A stretch of DNA of 8,068 nucleotides, from the NCBI GenBank assembly GCA_038225955.1, contig JBBRQV010000145.1:1-8068 (forward strand). Reading direction: 5' to 3'. Made by a program: the position numbers and the translations under genes. Source of the stretch: JAFDZO01 sp038225955 (GTDB lineage Bacteria; Bacteroidota; Ignavibacteria; Tepidaquicellales; Tepidaquicellaceae). Positions 1 through 6,018 of this stretch are shown here, piece after piece. A model generated the notes under the pieces. That model saw only the letters and a program-made list of their open reading frames with translations. It had not been told where the DNA came from and ran no database searches. The stretch's first letter is position 1. Each line of letters begins with the position of its first letter.

Positions 1-1423
1 AATAAGATGCATAATAAGATTCCTTCACACCTGCAAGCTGCCTGTTATATGCAAAATAGAATTTTCCTATTCCGTTTGTCACACCTATTATATCGAAGCT
101 GTAAACGGTATCCTGCGAACCACTTACAAGGGACTCATTCCAGCTTGAACCTATGTTTGTAGAATAAACTATGCGTGGATTTACATCGAAATTGTTCTGC
201 TTGGATAGAAAAGCGCAAAATATATACGGGCTGTACAATCCACCGTTTGTTGCTAATCTGGGATTTGAACTCGGCACTAATTGTACTACCTGAAAACTCC
301 TGCTTAAACTTAATCCGGTATTGCTGGTTGTCGAAAAATATAAATTATTCAGTCCCGAGGATAACTTGTTGAAACTCTGAACAGTGTAAATCAATTCTTT
401 TATATTAATAGAATCCATCGCTGCAATATCGCAGTATGAATATGCAGAGTCGGGCTGCATTGCTACGTAAGAAGCATATCCCGCTGATGAAACTCTTCTT
501 GTGGATATTGTGGGATTTTCATCGTAGGGTGCAGTGATACAAAAGAGATTCATTTTTATTGTATGATTGTTCACTCCTAAAGTACTATCCTGAGTGAAAG
601 CATAATAAACATATGCTGCGGCATCATATTTTGCATTGTCGCTGCATACTCTTCCACCATAAAACTGATTTGCCGGCGCAGAAATCGTAAAGTAAGATTT
701 CAGTCCACCGCCGTCACTCGCGAATTTATAGAGCACTGTTGTCTTTCCTCCTTTATTTACACCTGCCGAGACATATAAAACTGTGTTTGCTCCATCTGTT
801 ATTGATTCAATATCTAAATCATTCGGTAAATATTTATAAGCAGAACCTGGCTGAAAAAAAATCGTCATCAATCTTATCCAGCTCTGTCCGCCTGAAGTTG
901 AATAATAAATTTTTGCCGTATCTCCTCCCGATGTTTGGCTATCCTCAGTAGATATTACCCATATTTTTCCGCTGTATTTTTCAGTGCATGTTGCAAGGCT
1001 TATTACTTTTGCCGGTGCAGTATTTATCCTTGTAATTCCTATCATCATATTATTTTCAACTGGTTTGTTCTCTAATTTCATTCCTACAGCCGTTTCATTC
1101 ATTATAAACTTTGGCTGACCTGTAAGTATGGAAATTTTATCTTGAATCTTATTTGCAGTTTCCAAATCGCCGATTCCTCTTGCTATGTATAACTCATTTG
1201 TGAGCTTTTCCAATTCAATATCATTCTGACTAAATGCATTCGCATTTGCTGTGGAGTTATTATCAGCCCTTAAGTTATTAGTGCTGCTTTCAATGGAAAT
1301 TGCGTTTTCAGGTTTGCCGATAAAATCCGATGAGTTCTTTTTTTCCTGAGCAGAAAGTACAGAGTAAAACCCAATAAGTAAAAGAAGAATAATTTTAGTC
1401 ATGCTGAAATTTTTTAAGTTCAT
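1..1423 (-). CDS. Secreted Asp-box (BNR-like) beta-propeller protein, N-terminal part (runs off left edge)
   Basis: The frame is open from an ATG at 1423 to the window edge, giving 474 codons with no stop, so the C-terminus is missing. Residues 8-25 (MTKIILLLLIGFYSVLSA, then QE) form a signal peptide, so the protein is exported. Residues 26-68 are polar, low-complexity and Asn/Ser-rich. Residues 69-100 look helical. The rest is beta-rich, with Asp-box-like motifs STSGGQSW (175-182) and STNIGSSW (421-428), as in BNR/sialidase-type propellers. A looser copy may lie at 361-377. The fold is inferred from these motifs and no enzyme activity can be assigned. M8 (ATG at 1402) is an alternative start that gives a more conventional signal peptide; neither start has a clear Shine-Dalgarno site. 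In this lineage such proteins often end in a T9SS sorting domain, which would lie outside the window. Confidence 0.85.
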   Translation of the reverse strand, partial: MNLKNFSMTKIILLLLIGFYSVLSAQEKKNSSDFIGKPENAISIESSTNNLRADNNSTANANAFSQNDIELEKLTNELYIARGIGDLETANKIQDKISILTGQPKFIMNETAVGMKLENKPVENNMMIGITRINTAPAKVISLATCTEKYSGKIWVISTEDSQTSGGDTAKIYYSTSGGQSWIRLMTIFFQPGSAYKYLPNDLDIESITDGANTVLYVSAGVNKGGKTTVLYKFASDGGGLKSYFTISAPANQFYGGRVCSDNAKYDAAAYVYYAFTQDSTLGVNNHTIKMNLFCITAPYDENPTISTRRVSSAGYASYVAMQPDSAYSYCDIAAMDSINIKELIYTVQSFNKLSSGLNNLYFSTTSNTGLSLSRSFQVVQLVPSSNPRLATNGGLYSPYIFCAFLSKQNNFDVNPRIVYSTNIGSSWNESLVSGSQDTVYSFDIIGVTNGIGKFYFAYNRQLAGVKESYYASY

Positions 1424-1460
1424 TAATTATTTTGGGGAAACTAATGAACTGAAAAAAACT

Positions 1461-1489
1461 ATCAAAAGAGAAATAATGTAAAATGTCAA
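1461..1489 (-). promoter_or_regulatory. Candidate promoter for the secreted propeller gene
   Basis: On the minus strand TTGACA (1489-1484) is followed, after 17 nt, by TTTGAT (1466-1461), about 38 nt before the ATG at 1423. The -35 is a perfect sigma-70 hexamer and the -10 is weak (4/6). The same bases can be read loosely as a Bacteroidota-type TTTG...TTTG promoter. This is pattern matching in AT-rich DNA. Confidence 0.3.
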
Positions 1490-1714
1490 AAATTGAATGA
1501 TAATTATTTAGAAATGAGTATTTTAATTTGATAATAAACATATACTAAATAGCACCATTAAGTCAATAGTAGGATTGTAGTTTTGATAAATTAACCTTAA
1601 TAAACAAGGAAGGGATTAAGATTTGTTCAGTACTTAATACTAGAGGGGGCGACTTGAAACTACATATGTTTGATTTTGGAGATGAACACCAACAACGGGG
1701 TTTAAAATAATCAG

Positions 1715-1746
1715 AATAAAAAAACCTCCTCGCCATTGGGAGATTT
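1715..1746 (-). terminator. Rho-independent terminator of the GH19-like gene
   Basis: Read on the minus strand, AAATCTCC (1746-1739) pairs with GGAGGTTT (1729-1722) around a 9-nt loop. The 8-bp stem contains one U-G wobble and is followed by a T tract (TTTTTTTATT). The one imperfect pair is a wobble on the minus strand but a C-A mismatch on the plus strand, which fixes the direction. It starts 10 nt after the stop codon at 1757. Confidence 0.75.
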
Positions 1747-1756
1747 AAAAAAATAA

Positions 1757-2362
1757 TTACAGCTTCTTTACGAATTTTATTGCGGAGAAGATTACTGCAG
1801 TATGTCCTGCGATTTCATGCGCAGTATCAAGTCCGTTAATAATTTTTCTCGCAGTGTAAAAATCATATCCGTCATCATTGAAATAATCGGAAAGCTTCTT
1901 TCTTGTAAATGAACCGTGTACCATTCCATACTCCATAATATCGAAAGCATTTCCGGCATCTAATGCGAGGTCTGGATTTGCTAAGAGGTCAAGCGAAAGT
2001 GCTTTACCAAGCTCATCATAATTGAAATTATGAGTCAGCTGTACGTAGCCTCTTCCGAGATAGTTTGCCCCGTCTTTACCATTTGGGAAAATTGTAGAAA
2101 GTGCATGAGGGTTGTGGTTTGTATAGTAGCTATACAATTTTCCTACACGATTGCTGCTCATCCAGTAACCTTCGTTTACAGGATGGTAGGTTTCCTTTTA
2201 ATTGTTGCAAATCCGTACGCGATTTTTGATGTAGTGCCAAAATCAGATGATTCGTCGAATTTATCTAACAAGGAAATCAATGCCGTCAACCTGTGACTGT
2301 TTAAAACTACCGAAATTCTTCTTACAGGTATCAAAGAAAAATTTTCTGTCAATTACATCCAT
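1757..2362 (-). pseudogene. GH19-type endolysin/chitinase-like protein (COG3179 type), disrupted by two frameshifts
   Basis: GH19 enzymes of this type cleave beta-1,4 glycan chains (peptidoglycan or chitin). The gene begins at ATG 2362, six nt after a good GGGAG ribosome site (2373-2369). Its first frame, MDVIDRKFFFDTCKKNFGSF onward through QSQVDGIDFLV, stops at TAA 2263-2261. The next 23 or so codons (LLDKFDESSDFGTTSKIAYG, then FATI) lie one frame over. From KETYHPVNEGYW to the stop at 1757 the original frame returns. Removing one T near 2270-2271 and adding one A in the A4 run at 2196-2199 restores an unbroken protein of about 201 residues, the normal size for the family. The restored protein has the catalytic Glu in K-E-T (about residue 57, usually HET) and GRGYVQLT (about 103-110). 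The 134-codon stretch from the ATG at 2161 is an internal Met of this gene and lacks the catalytic Glu, so it is not an independent enzyme. Sequencing error cannot be excluded. Confidence 0.8.
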
Positions 2363-2368
2363 TGTGTG

Positions 2369-2373
2369 CTCCC
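2369..2373 (-). promoter_or_regulatory. Shine-Dalgarno site of the GH19-like gene
   Basis: GGGAG (within AAAGGGAG) lies six nt before the ATG at 2362. It is the clearest ribosome binding site in the window. It decides that the gene starts upstream of the frameshifts and not at the internal ATG at 2161. Confidence 0.65.
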
Positions 2374-2558
2374 TTTGGGATTATTTTAAAACAAAATGTT
2401 TTTACAGGAATAAAATATTAAGTATTGATATAAATTGCAAAAAATAATTTTGACGATTTTTAGAGCTAGTTGTAGAATTTTAATGCACCCGCCTGTAATT
2501 TTTCTATCACAAAGCCCTTAAAAAGTTAACTCTATAGTAATATTATCTTATTTCTTAT

Positions 2559-2587
2559 TTAGCAGAAAACCCTTATATTTATATAAT
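2559..2587 (+). promoter_or_regulatory. Candidate promoter for the T9SS cargo gene
   Basis: TTAGCA (2559-2564), a 17-nt spacer and TATAAT (2582-2587) stand 24 nt before the ATG at 2612. The -10 is a consensus match and the -35 matches 4 of 6. The background is AT-rich and the phylum often uses a different promoter consensus, so this is tentative. Confidence 0.35.
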
Positions 2588-2611
2588 TCAAATAATAAAA
2601 ACTAAAAAACT

Positions 2612-3655
2612 ATGAAAAGAATTTTCATTACTCTCTTATTTATTTTCGCGGTGACGCTTTCTGCAAACAGTCAGGTCAAATTCGTAGAAAATTTTGCTTA
2701 TACAGCCGGTGACTCTATAGGTGCTCATGGCTGGGTATATAATACAGGAGCATTAAATCCATTATTAGTAACTTCACCGGGCCTTACATACACCGGTTAT
2801 GCTTTATCAGGAATTGGAAATGCCTTAACAGTTCTTGAAACAGGAAACGACGCATATAAAAATTGGGATGCTGCTGATTCTGTTGGTACATTATATTGCT
2901 CATTTATGATTAATGTAACTTCAGCAACTGCAACAGGTGATTATAATTTAGCTATGCTTCCAAGCAATTCAACCTCACTTTATACATGCAGATTAACATT
3001 AAAAGATTCTGCCGGTCAATGTAAATTTGGTTTAAGTAAAGGTACTGTGGCTACTGGTGTTGGTTATACTGCAGGGGGTTATGCTTACGGAACAACATTA
3101 ATGCTTGTAATAAAATATAAATTCAATACAGGTACAACTACTGATGATGAAGCAAGTTTATATGTATTTACATCAGGTTTCCCTGTAACAGAACCGGGAA
3201 CAGCTACAATTCCTGTTGTAACAAGTACAGCTACCGATATTGGAAACCTTGGAAGATGGGCAGTAAGACAAGGTGGAGCAACTACCGGACCAAAATGTAT
3301 AATAGATGGTCTTAAAGTTTCTAAGACTTGGGCACAAATCCCTACAGGTTTTGTTTCAACAATTTCTACAGTTGCAGATAAATTTGCTTTATCACAAAAC
3401 TATCCAAACCCTTTCAATCCATCAACAACAATTAGATTCTCATTACCTTCAGCAGGTGTGACTTCTTTAAAAGTTTATGATGCAATGGGTAAAGAAGTTA
3501 GCAATTTAGTCAATGCAACAATGAGCGCAGGTGAATATTCAACAAACTTCAATGCAGCTTCTTTAGCTTCAGGTATGTATTTCTACAAACTTGAATTCAC
3601 AGGTGCTAACGGACAAAACTTCACAGAACAAAAGAAATTAATGTTAGTAAAATAA
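2612..3655 (+). CDS. Secreted lectin/laminin-G-like protein with T9SS type A C-terminal sorting domain
   Basis: The 347-residue protein has three parts. Residues 1-20 are a signal peptide (MKRIFITLLFIFAVTLSANS) for Sec export. Residues 22 to about 242 form a beta-rich domain of concanavalin/laminin-G-like type, recognised from FVENFAYTAGDSIGAHGW, TYTGYALSGIGNA, the TGDY segment and the closing IDGLKVSKTW. Residues about 257-347 are a Por/type IX secretion sorting domain, with NYPNPFNPST (263-272), the GMYFYKLEF strand (321-329) and the basic end QKKLMLVK. By family knowledge, such proteins cross the outer membrane through the T9SS and are anchored or released after the domain is removed. The first domain is likely a binding or adhesion module; no catalytic residues are visible. 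The gene is monocistronic: an own promoter is likely, and a strong terminator follows 28 nt after the stop. Confidence 0.9.
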   Translation: MKRIFITLLFIFAVTLSANSQVKFVENFAYTAGDSIGAHGWVYNTGALNPLLVTSPGLTYTGYALSGIGNALTVLETGNDAYKNWDAADSVGTLYCSFMINVTSATATGDYNLAMLPSNSTSLYTCRLTLKDSAGQCKFGLSKGTVATGVGYTAGGYAYGTTLMLVIKYKFNTGTTTDDEASLYVFTSGFPVTEPGTATIPVVTSTATDIGNLGRWAVRQGGATTGPKCIIDGLKVSKTWAQIPTGFVSTISTVADKFALSQNYPNPFNPSTTIRFSLPSAGVTSLKVYDAMGKEVSNLVNATMSAGEYSTNFNAASLASGMYFYKLEFTGANGQNFTEQKKLMLVK

Positions 3656-3676
3656 TATTTCAAACATAAGTTTTAC

Positions 3677-3713
3677 AAAAAAGCCCTCACTTGAAAAAGT
3701 CAGGGCTTTTTTT
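3677..3713 (+). terminator. Rho-independent terminator of the T9SS cargo gene
   Basis: GCCCTCACTT (3683-3692) pairs with AAGTCAGGGC (3697-3706) around a GAAA tetraloop, with one mismatch. It is flanked by AAAAAA and followed by TTTTTTT, so the stem can extend through A-T pairs and could also work in reverse. Confidence 0.9.
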
Positions 3714-3715
3714 AT

Positions 3716-3743
3716 ATAAAATAATTATTATAAAATAATTATT
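3716..3743 (+). repeat. Perfect 14-bp tandem duplication before the VOC gene
   Basis: ATAAAATAATTATT occurs twice head to tail (3716-3729 and 3730-3743). It fills nearly all the space between the terminator T tract and the ATG at 3749. Each unit contains the palindrome AATAATTATT. It may hold the promoter or operator of the downstream gene, since the terminator cuts it off from upstream transcription, or it may be a simple slippage duplication. Confidence 0.8.
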
Positions 3744-3748
3744 CAAAT

Positions 3749-4108
3749 ATGGCTTCATTCAATCTTCTAAAAATTACAATTGCATGCACGGATATTTCCG
3801 CAATGACTGCGTTTTATTCCAAAGTGTTTAATGTGGAATTTAAAGAGCGCGACTTTGGATTTAAAATGTACTCAACTAAAATCGGTGATATAAATTTTCT
3901 TTTCTGCCCGAATGAAATAGCCGGAGTTATTGCTGAGCAAAACAGGCATCAGTTTGATTATCTTGTGGAAAATATTGGAGAGGTGATTGATAGAGCTTTA
4001 AGCGCGGGTGGTTTACTCCATACTGAGTTACAAAAAACTGAAACTGAATCTAATGTAACAATTCAGGACCCGGATGGTAATACAATGAATTTTATTCAAA
4101 GAGGGTAA
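3749..4108 (+). CDS. VOC superfamily (glyoxalase/bleomycin-resistance fold) protein
   Basis: The protein has 119 residues, the usual length of a single-domain VOC protein, and is probably cytoplasmic since no signal peptide is visible. The two beta-alpha-beta-beta-beta modules are recognisable. The first begins LLKITIACTDISAMTAFYSK (6-25). The second begins HQFDYLVENIGEVIDRALSA (67-86) and ends in the hallmark DPDGNTMNF (107-115). The usual metal ligands are incomplete. The first strand has no His, and the position normally occupied by Glu after DPDGN is Asn114; only His67 is in a plausible place. It may therefore be a binding or resistance-type VOC protein and not a metal-dependent lyase or dioxygenase; the substrate is unknown. 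The start is fixed by the terminator and tandem repeat just upstream. The next gene begins 18 nt after its stop. Confidence 0.8.
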   Translation: MASFNLLKITIACTDISAMTAFYSKVFNVEFKERDFGFKMYSTKIGDINFLFCPNEIAGVIAEQNRHQFDYLVENIGEVIDRALSAGGLLHTELQKTETESNVTIQDPDGNTMNFIQRG

Positions 4109-4126
4109 TCTCTTACACTTACACCC

Positions 4127-4600
4127 ATGAAAAAAATAACATTAATATTTTTCACCTTTCTATCTTTATTTATCTCAGATTCTTTTGCACAAAATGCCGG
4201 CTTTGAGATTTATGCATACAATAAAGGCGTATCGGATAAAATTACCATAAACGAACTGCAAAAGAAAAAGCTTTTGACCATTATAACAGATGTGTACGAA
4301 AAAGCCGATAAGAAATTAAGTCTTTCAATTACAAAAGCCGACCTGAGTAAAATTAAAAAAAAAGATAGATGTGTAGAGATTATTTTTGACGGGGGATATT
4401 TCCTGCATAACTCCGCTGTAGGAGATTCATTTGTACGAAAGATCCTAGTTTTTATTTCGGGAGAGTACGCTGCCAATGAAGAAACGGGAAGCCTGACTTT
4501 CTTTGCAGGGCCTGAAGATTATACAGGAACGCCTTACATGAACAGTAACGGATTCAAATATTTAAAAGATATATACAATATTTTAAGAAGTGGTGAGTAA
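4127..4600 (+). CDS. Hypothetical secreted protein
   Basis: This 157-residue protein is not recognised. It has a clear signal peptide (MKKITLIFFTFLSLFISDSFA, cleavage likely after A21), so it is exported to the periplasm or beyond. There is no lipobox Cys. The mature part is a mixed alpha/beta domain. A Lys-rich helical region (about 40-80) is followed by beta segments with RCVEIIFDGGYFLH and RKILVFISGEYA. The end is TGSLTFFAGPEDYTGTPYMN and a final helix. The only mature Cys is in KKKDRCVEI. It starts 18 nt after the VOC gene and is probably cotranscribed with it. Downstream it converges on the YpdA-like gene with a 23-nt gap, and no terminator hairpin was found there. Confidence 0.75.
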   Translation: MKKITLIFFTFLSLFISDSFAQNAGFEIYAYNKGVSDKITINELQKKKLLTIITDVYEKADKKLSLSITKADLSKIKKKDRCVEIIFDGGYFLHNSAVGDSFVRKILVFISGEYAANEETGSLTFFAGPEDYTGTPYMNSNGFKYLKDIYNILRSGE

Positions 4601-4623
4601 GCTGCGGTTAGTGTACTCCGGGT

Positions 4624-5589
4624 TTACTTTTTGCTAAGTATGTCTTTGATGATTAATTCACTGTGCTTGATAGTATTCTCTATAAATAATTTCTCTGTTT
4701 CCATTCCGCCGCATACAACACCGGCAAGATAAAGTCCTTCAACGTTACTCTCTAATGTCTCTCTGCTATAAACAGGGCAGTGATTCTCTATTTTTATTCC
4801 GAGCTGTTCGAGAAAAGAAAAATCCGGATGGTACCCCGTCATCGCAAATACAAAGTCATTTTTTATTTTTTTCTCTTCAATCTTTCCTTCATTATTTTGC
4901 TCAATAAATAATTCATCTTCCGTTATTCTTGTAACTTCTGAATGGAAATAAGATTTAATCGAATTTTCCGCCAATCTATTTTCTATGTCGGGTCTTACCC
5001 AGTACTTAACGGATTTTTTTATATCGGAATCTCTTACTATTATTGTTACGTTTGCCCCTGTTCTGAAAAGCTCAAGCGCAACATCAACTCCGGAATTTCC
5101 AGCGCCAATAACAGCTACGTCTTTTCCTGCGTAAGGGTGAGCCTCTTTAAAATAATGAAAAACTTTTTTTAAATCTTCGCCTGGCACATTCAGATGGTTG
5201 CTGTTATCGTAATAGCCTGTTGAAACGATAATATTCTTTGTAGTGTAATTATCTTTGGAAGTTGAAACGTGAAAGAAACCGTCCTTCTTCTTAATGTCTA
5301 ATACTTCCTCAAAAGTATTTACTTGCAGATTGTAAGATTCTTTTACGCGTCTGTAATACTCAAGAGCTTCTCTGCGTGTAGCCTTAGTGCCATAGGACAC
5401 AAAGGGAACTCCGCCGATTTCAAGTCGTTCAGATGTAGAGAAGAATGTCATATTTACAGGGTAATTGTAAATTGAGTTTACCAGGCAGCCTCTATCTATA
5501 ATAAGGCAGCTAAGCTTTGCTTTCTCAGCTTCTATTCCGCATGCAAGACCTATTGGTCCAGCACCGACAATTATTAAATCAATTAACAA
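4624..5589 (-). CDS. ypdA: YpdA-like FAD/NAD(P)-binding reductase (bacillithiol-disulfide reductase family, lacks the family Cys14)
   Basis: The 321-residue protein is a thioredoxin-reductase-like flavoprotein that aligns throughout with YpdA (Bdr). It has the FAD site GAGPIG (9-14), NSIYNYPVNMTFFSTSE (38-54), and VFHYFKEAHPY (143-153). These are followed by the NAD(P)H site GAGNSG (162-167), NDFVFAMTGYHPD (244-256) and NVEGLYLAGV (282-291). YpdA reduces bacillithiol disulfide in Firmicutes. The essential Cys14 of Staphylococcus aureus YpdA (GGGPCG) is Ile13 here. Cys17 (GLACG) and Cys293 (GVVCGG) are the nearest alternatives, so the substrate or chemistry may differ. The start is TTG at 5589: an in-frame TAA (5592-5590) directly precedes it, and an in-frame ATG seven codons upstream (5610) is cut off by that stop. 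The start lies inside the inverted repeat of the S23 cassette. It is the last gene of a three-gene minus-strand row. Confidence 0.88.
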   Translation of the reverse strand: MLIDLIIVGAGPIGLACGIEAEKAKLSCLIIDRGCLVNSIYNYPVNMTFFSTSERLEIGGVPFVSYGTKATRREALEYYRRVKESYNLQVNTFEEVLDIKKKDGFFHVSTSKDNYTTKNIIVSTGYYDNSNHLNVPGEDLKKVFHYFKEAHPYAGKDVAVIGAGNSGVDVALELFRTGANVTIIVRDSDIKKSVKYWVRPDIENRLAENSIKSYFHSEVTRITEDELFIEQNNEGKIEEKKIKNDFVFAMTGYHPDFSFLEQLGIKIENHCPVYSRETLESNVEGLYLAGVVCGGMETEKLFIENTIKHSELIIKDILSKK

Positions 5590-5612
5590 TTAGTAATTAA
5601 CAATTAACATTT
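5584..5612. repeat. Left inverted repeat (IR-L) of the S23 cassette, heptad AATTAAC units
   Basis: Positions 5581-5608 read as AATTAAC, AATTAGT, AATTAAC, AATTAAC: four consecutive 7-nt units. The 29 nt at 5584-5612 match the reverse complement of 6011-6039 at 23 positions. It contains the TTG start and the preceding in-frame TAA of the YpdA-like gene. Confidence 0.75.
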
Positions 5613-5626
5613 TAAAAATAAGTTTG

Positions 5627-5977
5627 TTATTTATTTTTCAAAGATTGAATTATAGAATACAAAATTTTACATATTTCATCGCAATCGATAAATATTGAAT
5701 CAAACATCGTCTCAATTATATATTCCGAATCTTTTAATAATTTTAACCAGTATCCGGTTTCACGTGCCTCTTTATATGAAATAGATAATTTGTGTTTAAA
5801 ATCCGCATCGGATACACCTCCAAGAGCTTCTTCAATATTAGCACCTATGGAAGTTCCGCAGCGCACTAATTGTTTAGACATAACAAACTCTTTCTTTTCA
5901 TCACTCAAGTATTTATAAAGCCTGACAATTCTCAAAGCAAACTTGTAAGATTTATCCTGAACGAGATTATGTTTCAT
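5627..5977 (-). CDS. Four-helix-bundle protein, S23/IVP family (23S rRNA intervening-sequence protein-like)
   Basis: This 116-residue all-helical protein matches the family pattern. It has the K-A-L-R-I-V start of helix 1 (about 8-24), then FVMSKQLVRCGTSIGANIEE (31-50), then DFKHKLSISYKEARETGYWL (59-78) followed by KLL. The core signatures are SIGANIEEA and E-A-R-E-T-x-Y-W-L. Family members include 23S rRNA IVS proteins and the bAvd accessory protein of diversity-generating retroelements. They form small-helix-bundle oligomers, bAvd being a pentamer, with a basic surface thought to bind nucleic acid. No reverse transcriptase, variable repeat or rRNA is present here, so a DGR role is not supported. 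The ATG at 5977 is preceded by an A-rich leader made of AAATAAC heptads. Gaps are 59 nt to pyk and 37 nt to the YpdA-like gene. Function in this position is unknown. Confidence 0.85.
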   Translation of the reverse strand: MKHNLVQDKSYKFALRIVRLYKYLSDEKKEFVMSKQLVRCGTSIGANIEEALGGVSDADFKHKLSISYKEARETGYWLKLLKDSEYIIETMFDSIFIDCDEICKILYSIIQSLKNK

Positions 5978-5990
5978 TCGTCTAAAATAA

Positions 5991-6018
5991 TTTGTTATTT
6001 GTTATTTGTTATTTGTTA
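5991..6018. repeat. Four perfect tandem TTTGTTA heptads
   Basis: TTTGTTA repeats four times without error (5991-5997, 5998-6004, 6005-6011, 6012-6018), ending 13 nt upstream of the S23-family start codon. A single further copy overlaps that gene's stop codon (5624-5630). Read as GTTANNN it belongs to the same heptad family as the neighbouring GTTAATT units. Confidence 0.9.

Larger units (their letters stand above)
1424..1756. other. Gene-poor stretch with a short G-richer block
   Basis: This region of 333 nt has no convincing gene. Its left part is the AT-rich leader of the minus-strand gene ending at 1423. A block at about 1643-1710 is visibly richer in G than its surroundings (runs GGGGG and CGGGG). 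On the plus strand it reads as an open tail, with GGDLKLHMFDFGDEHQQ in the middle, ending at TAA 1708-1710. No start codon precedes it except an internal ATG, and a TAG closes the frame upstream. It may be a gene remnant or a copy of an interspersed repeat. The right end holds the terminator described separately. Confidence 0.4.

Noticed and set aside
175..951. Plus-strand open frames at 175-372 and 739-951.
   Set aside because: They lie inside the long minus-strand secreted-protein gene, have no family features and no ribosome sites, and are shadows.
1757..2161. Reading the 134-codon frame from the ATG at 2161 as a complete small gene.
   Set aside because: The ATG is an internal Met of the GH19-like protein (EGYWMSSNR). 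The conserved N-terminal third with the catalytic Glu and a good ribosome site lie upstream in shifted frames.
2196..2272. Programmed frameshifting in the GH19-like gene.
   Set aside because: Two opposite shifts about 70 nt apart would both be needed, with no heptameric slippery site plus pseudoknot or internal Shine-Dalgarno site visible. Mutation or sequencing error is simpler.
4601..4623. Terminator between the convergent exported-protein and YpdA-like genes.
   Set aside because: Only a 4-bp GTAA/TTAC pairing with a long loop could be found, which is not convincing.
5627..5977. A diversity-generating retroelement, suggested by the bAvd-like fold.
   Set aside because: No reverse transcriptase, template repeat or variable repeat is present in the window. 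The S23/IVP family is much broader than bAvd.
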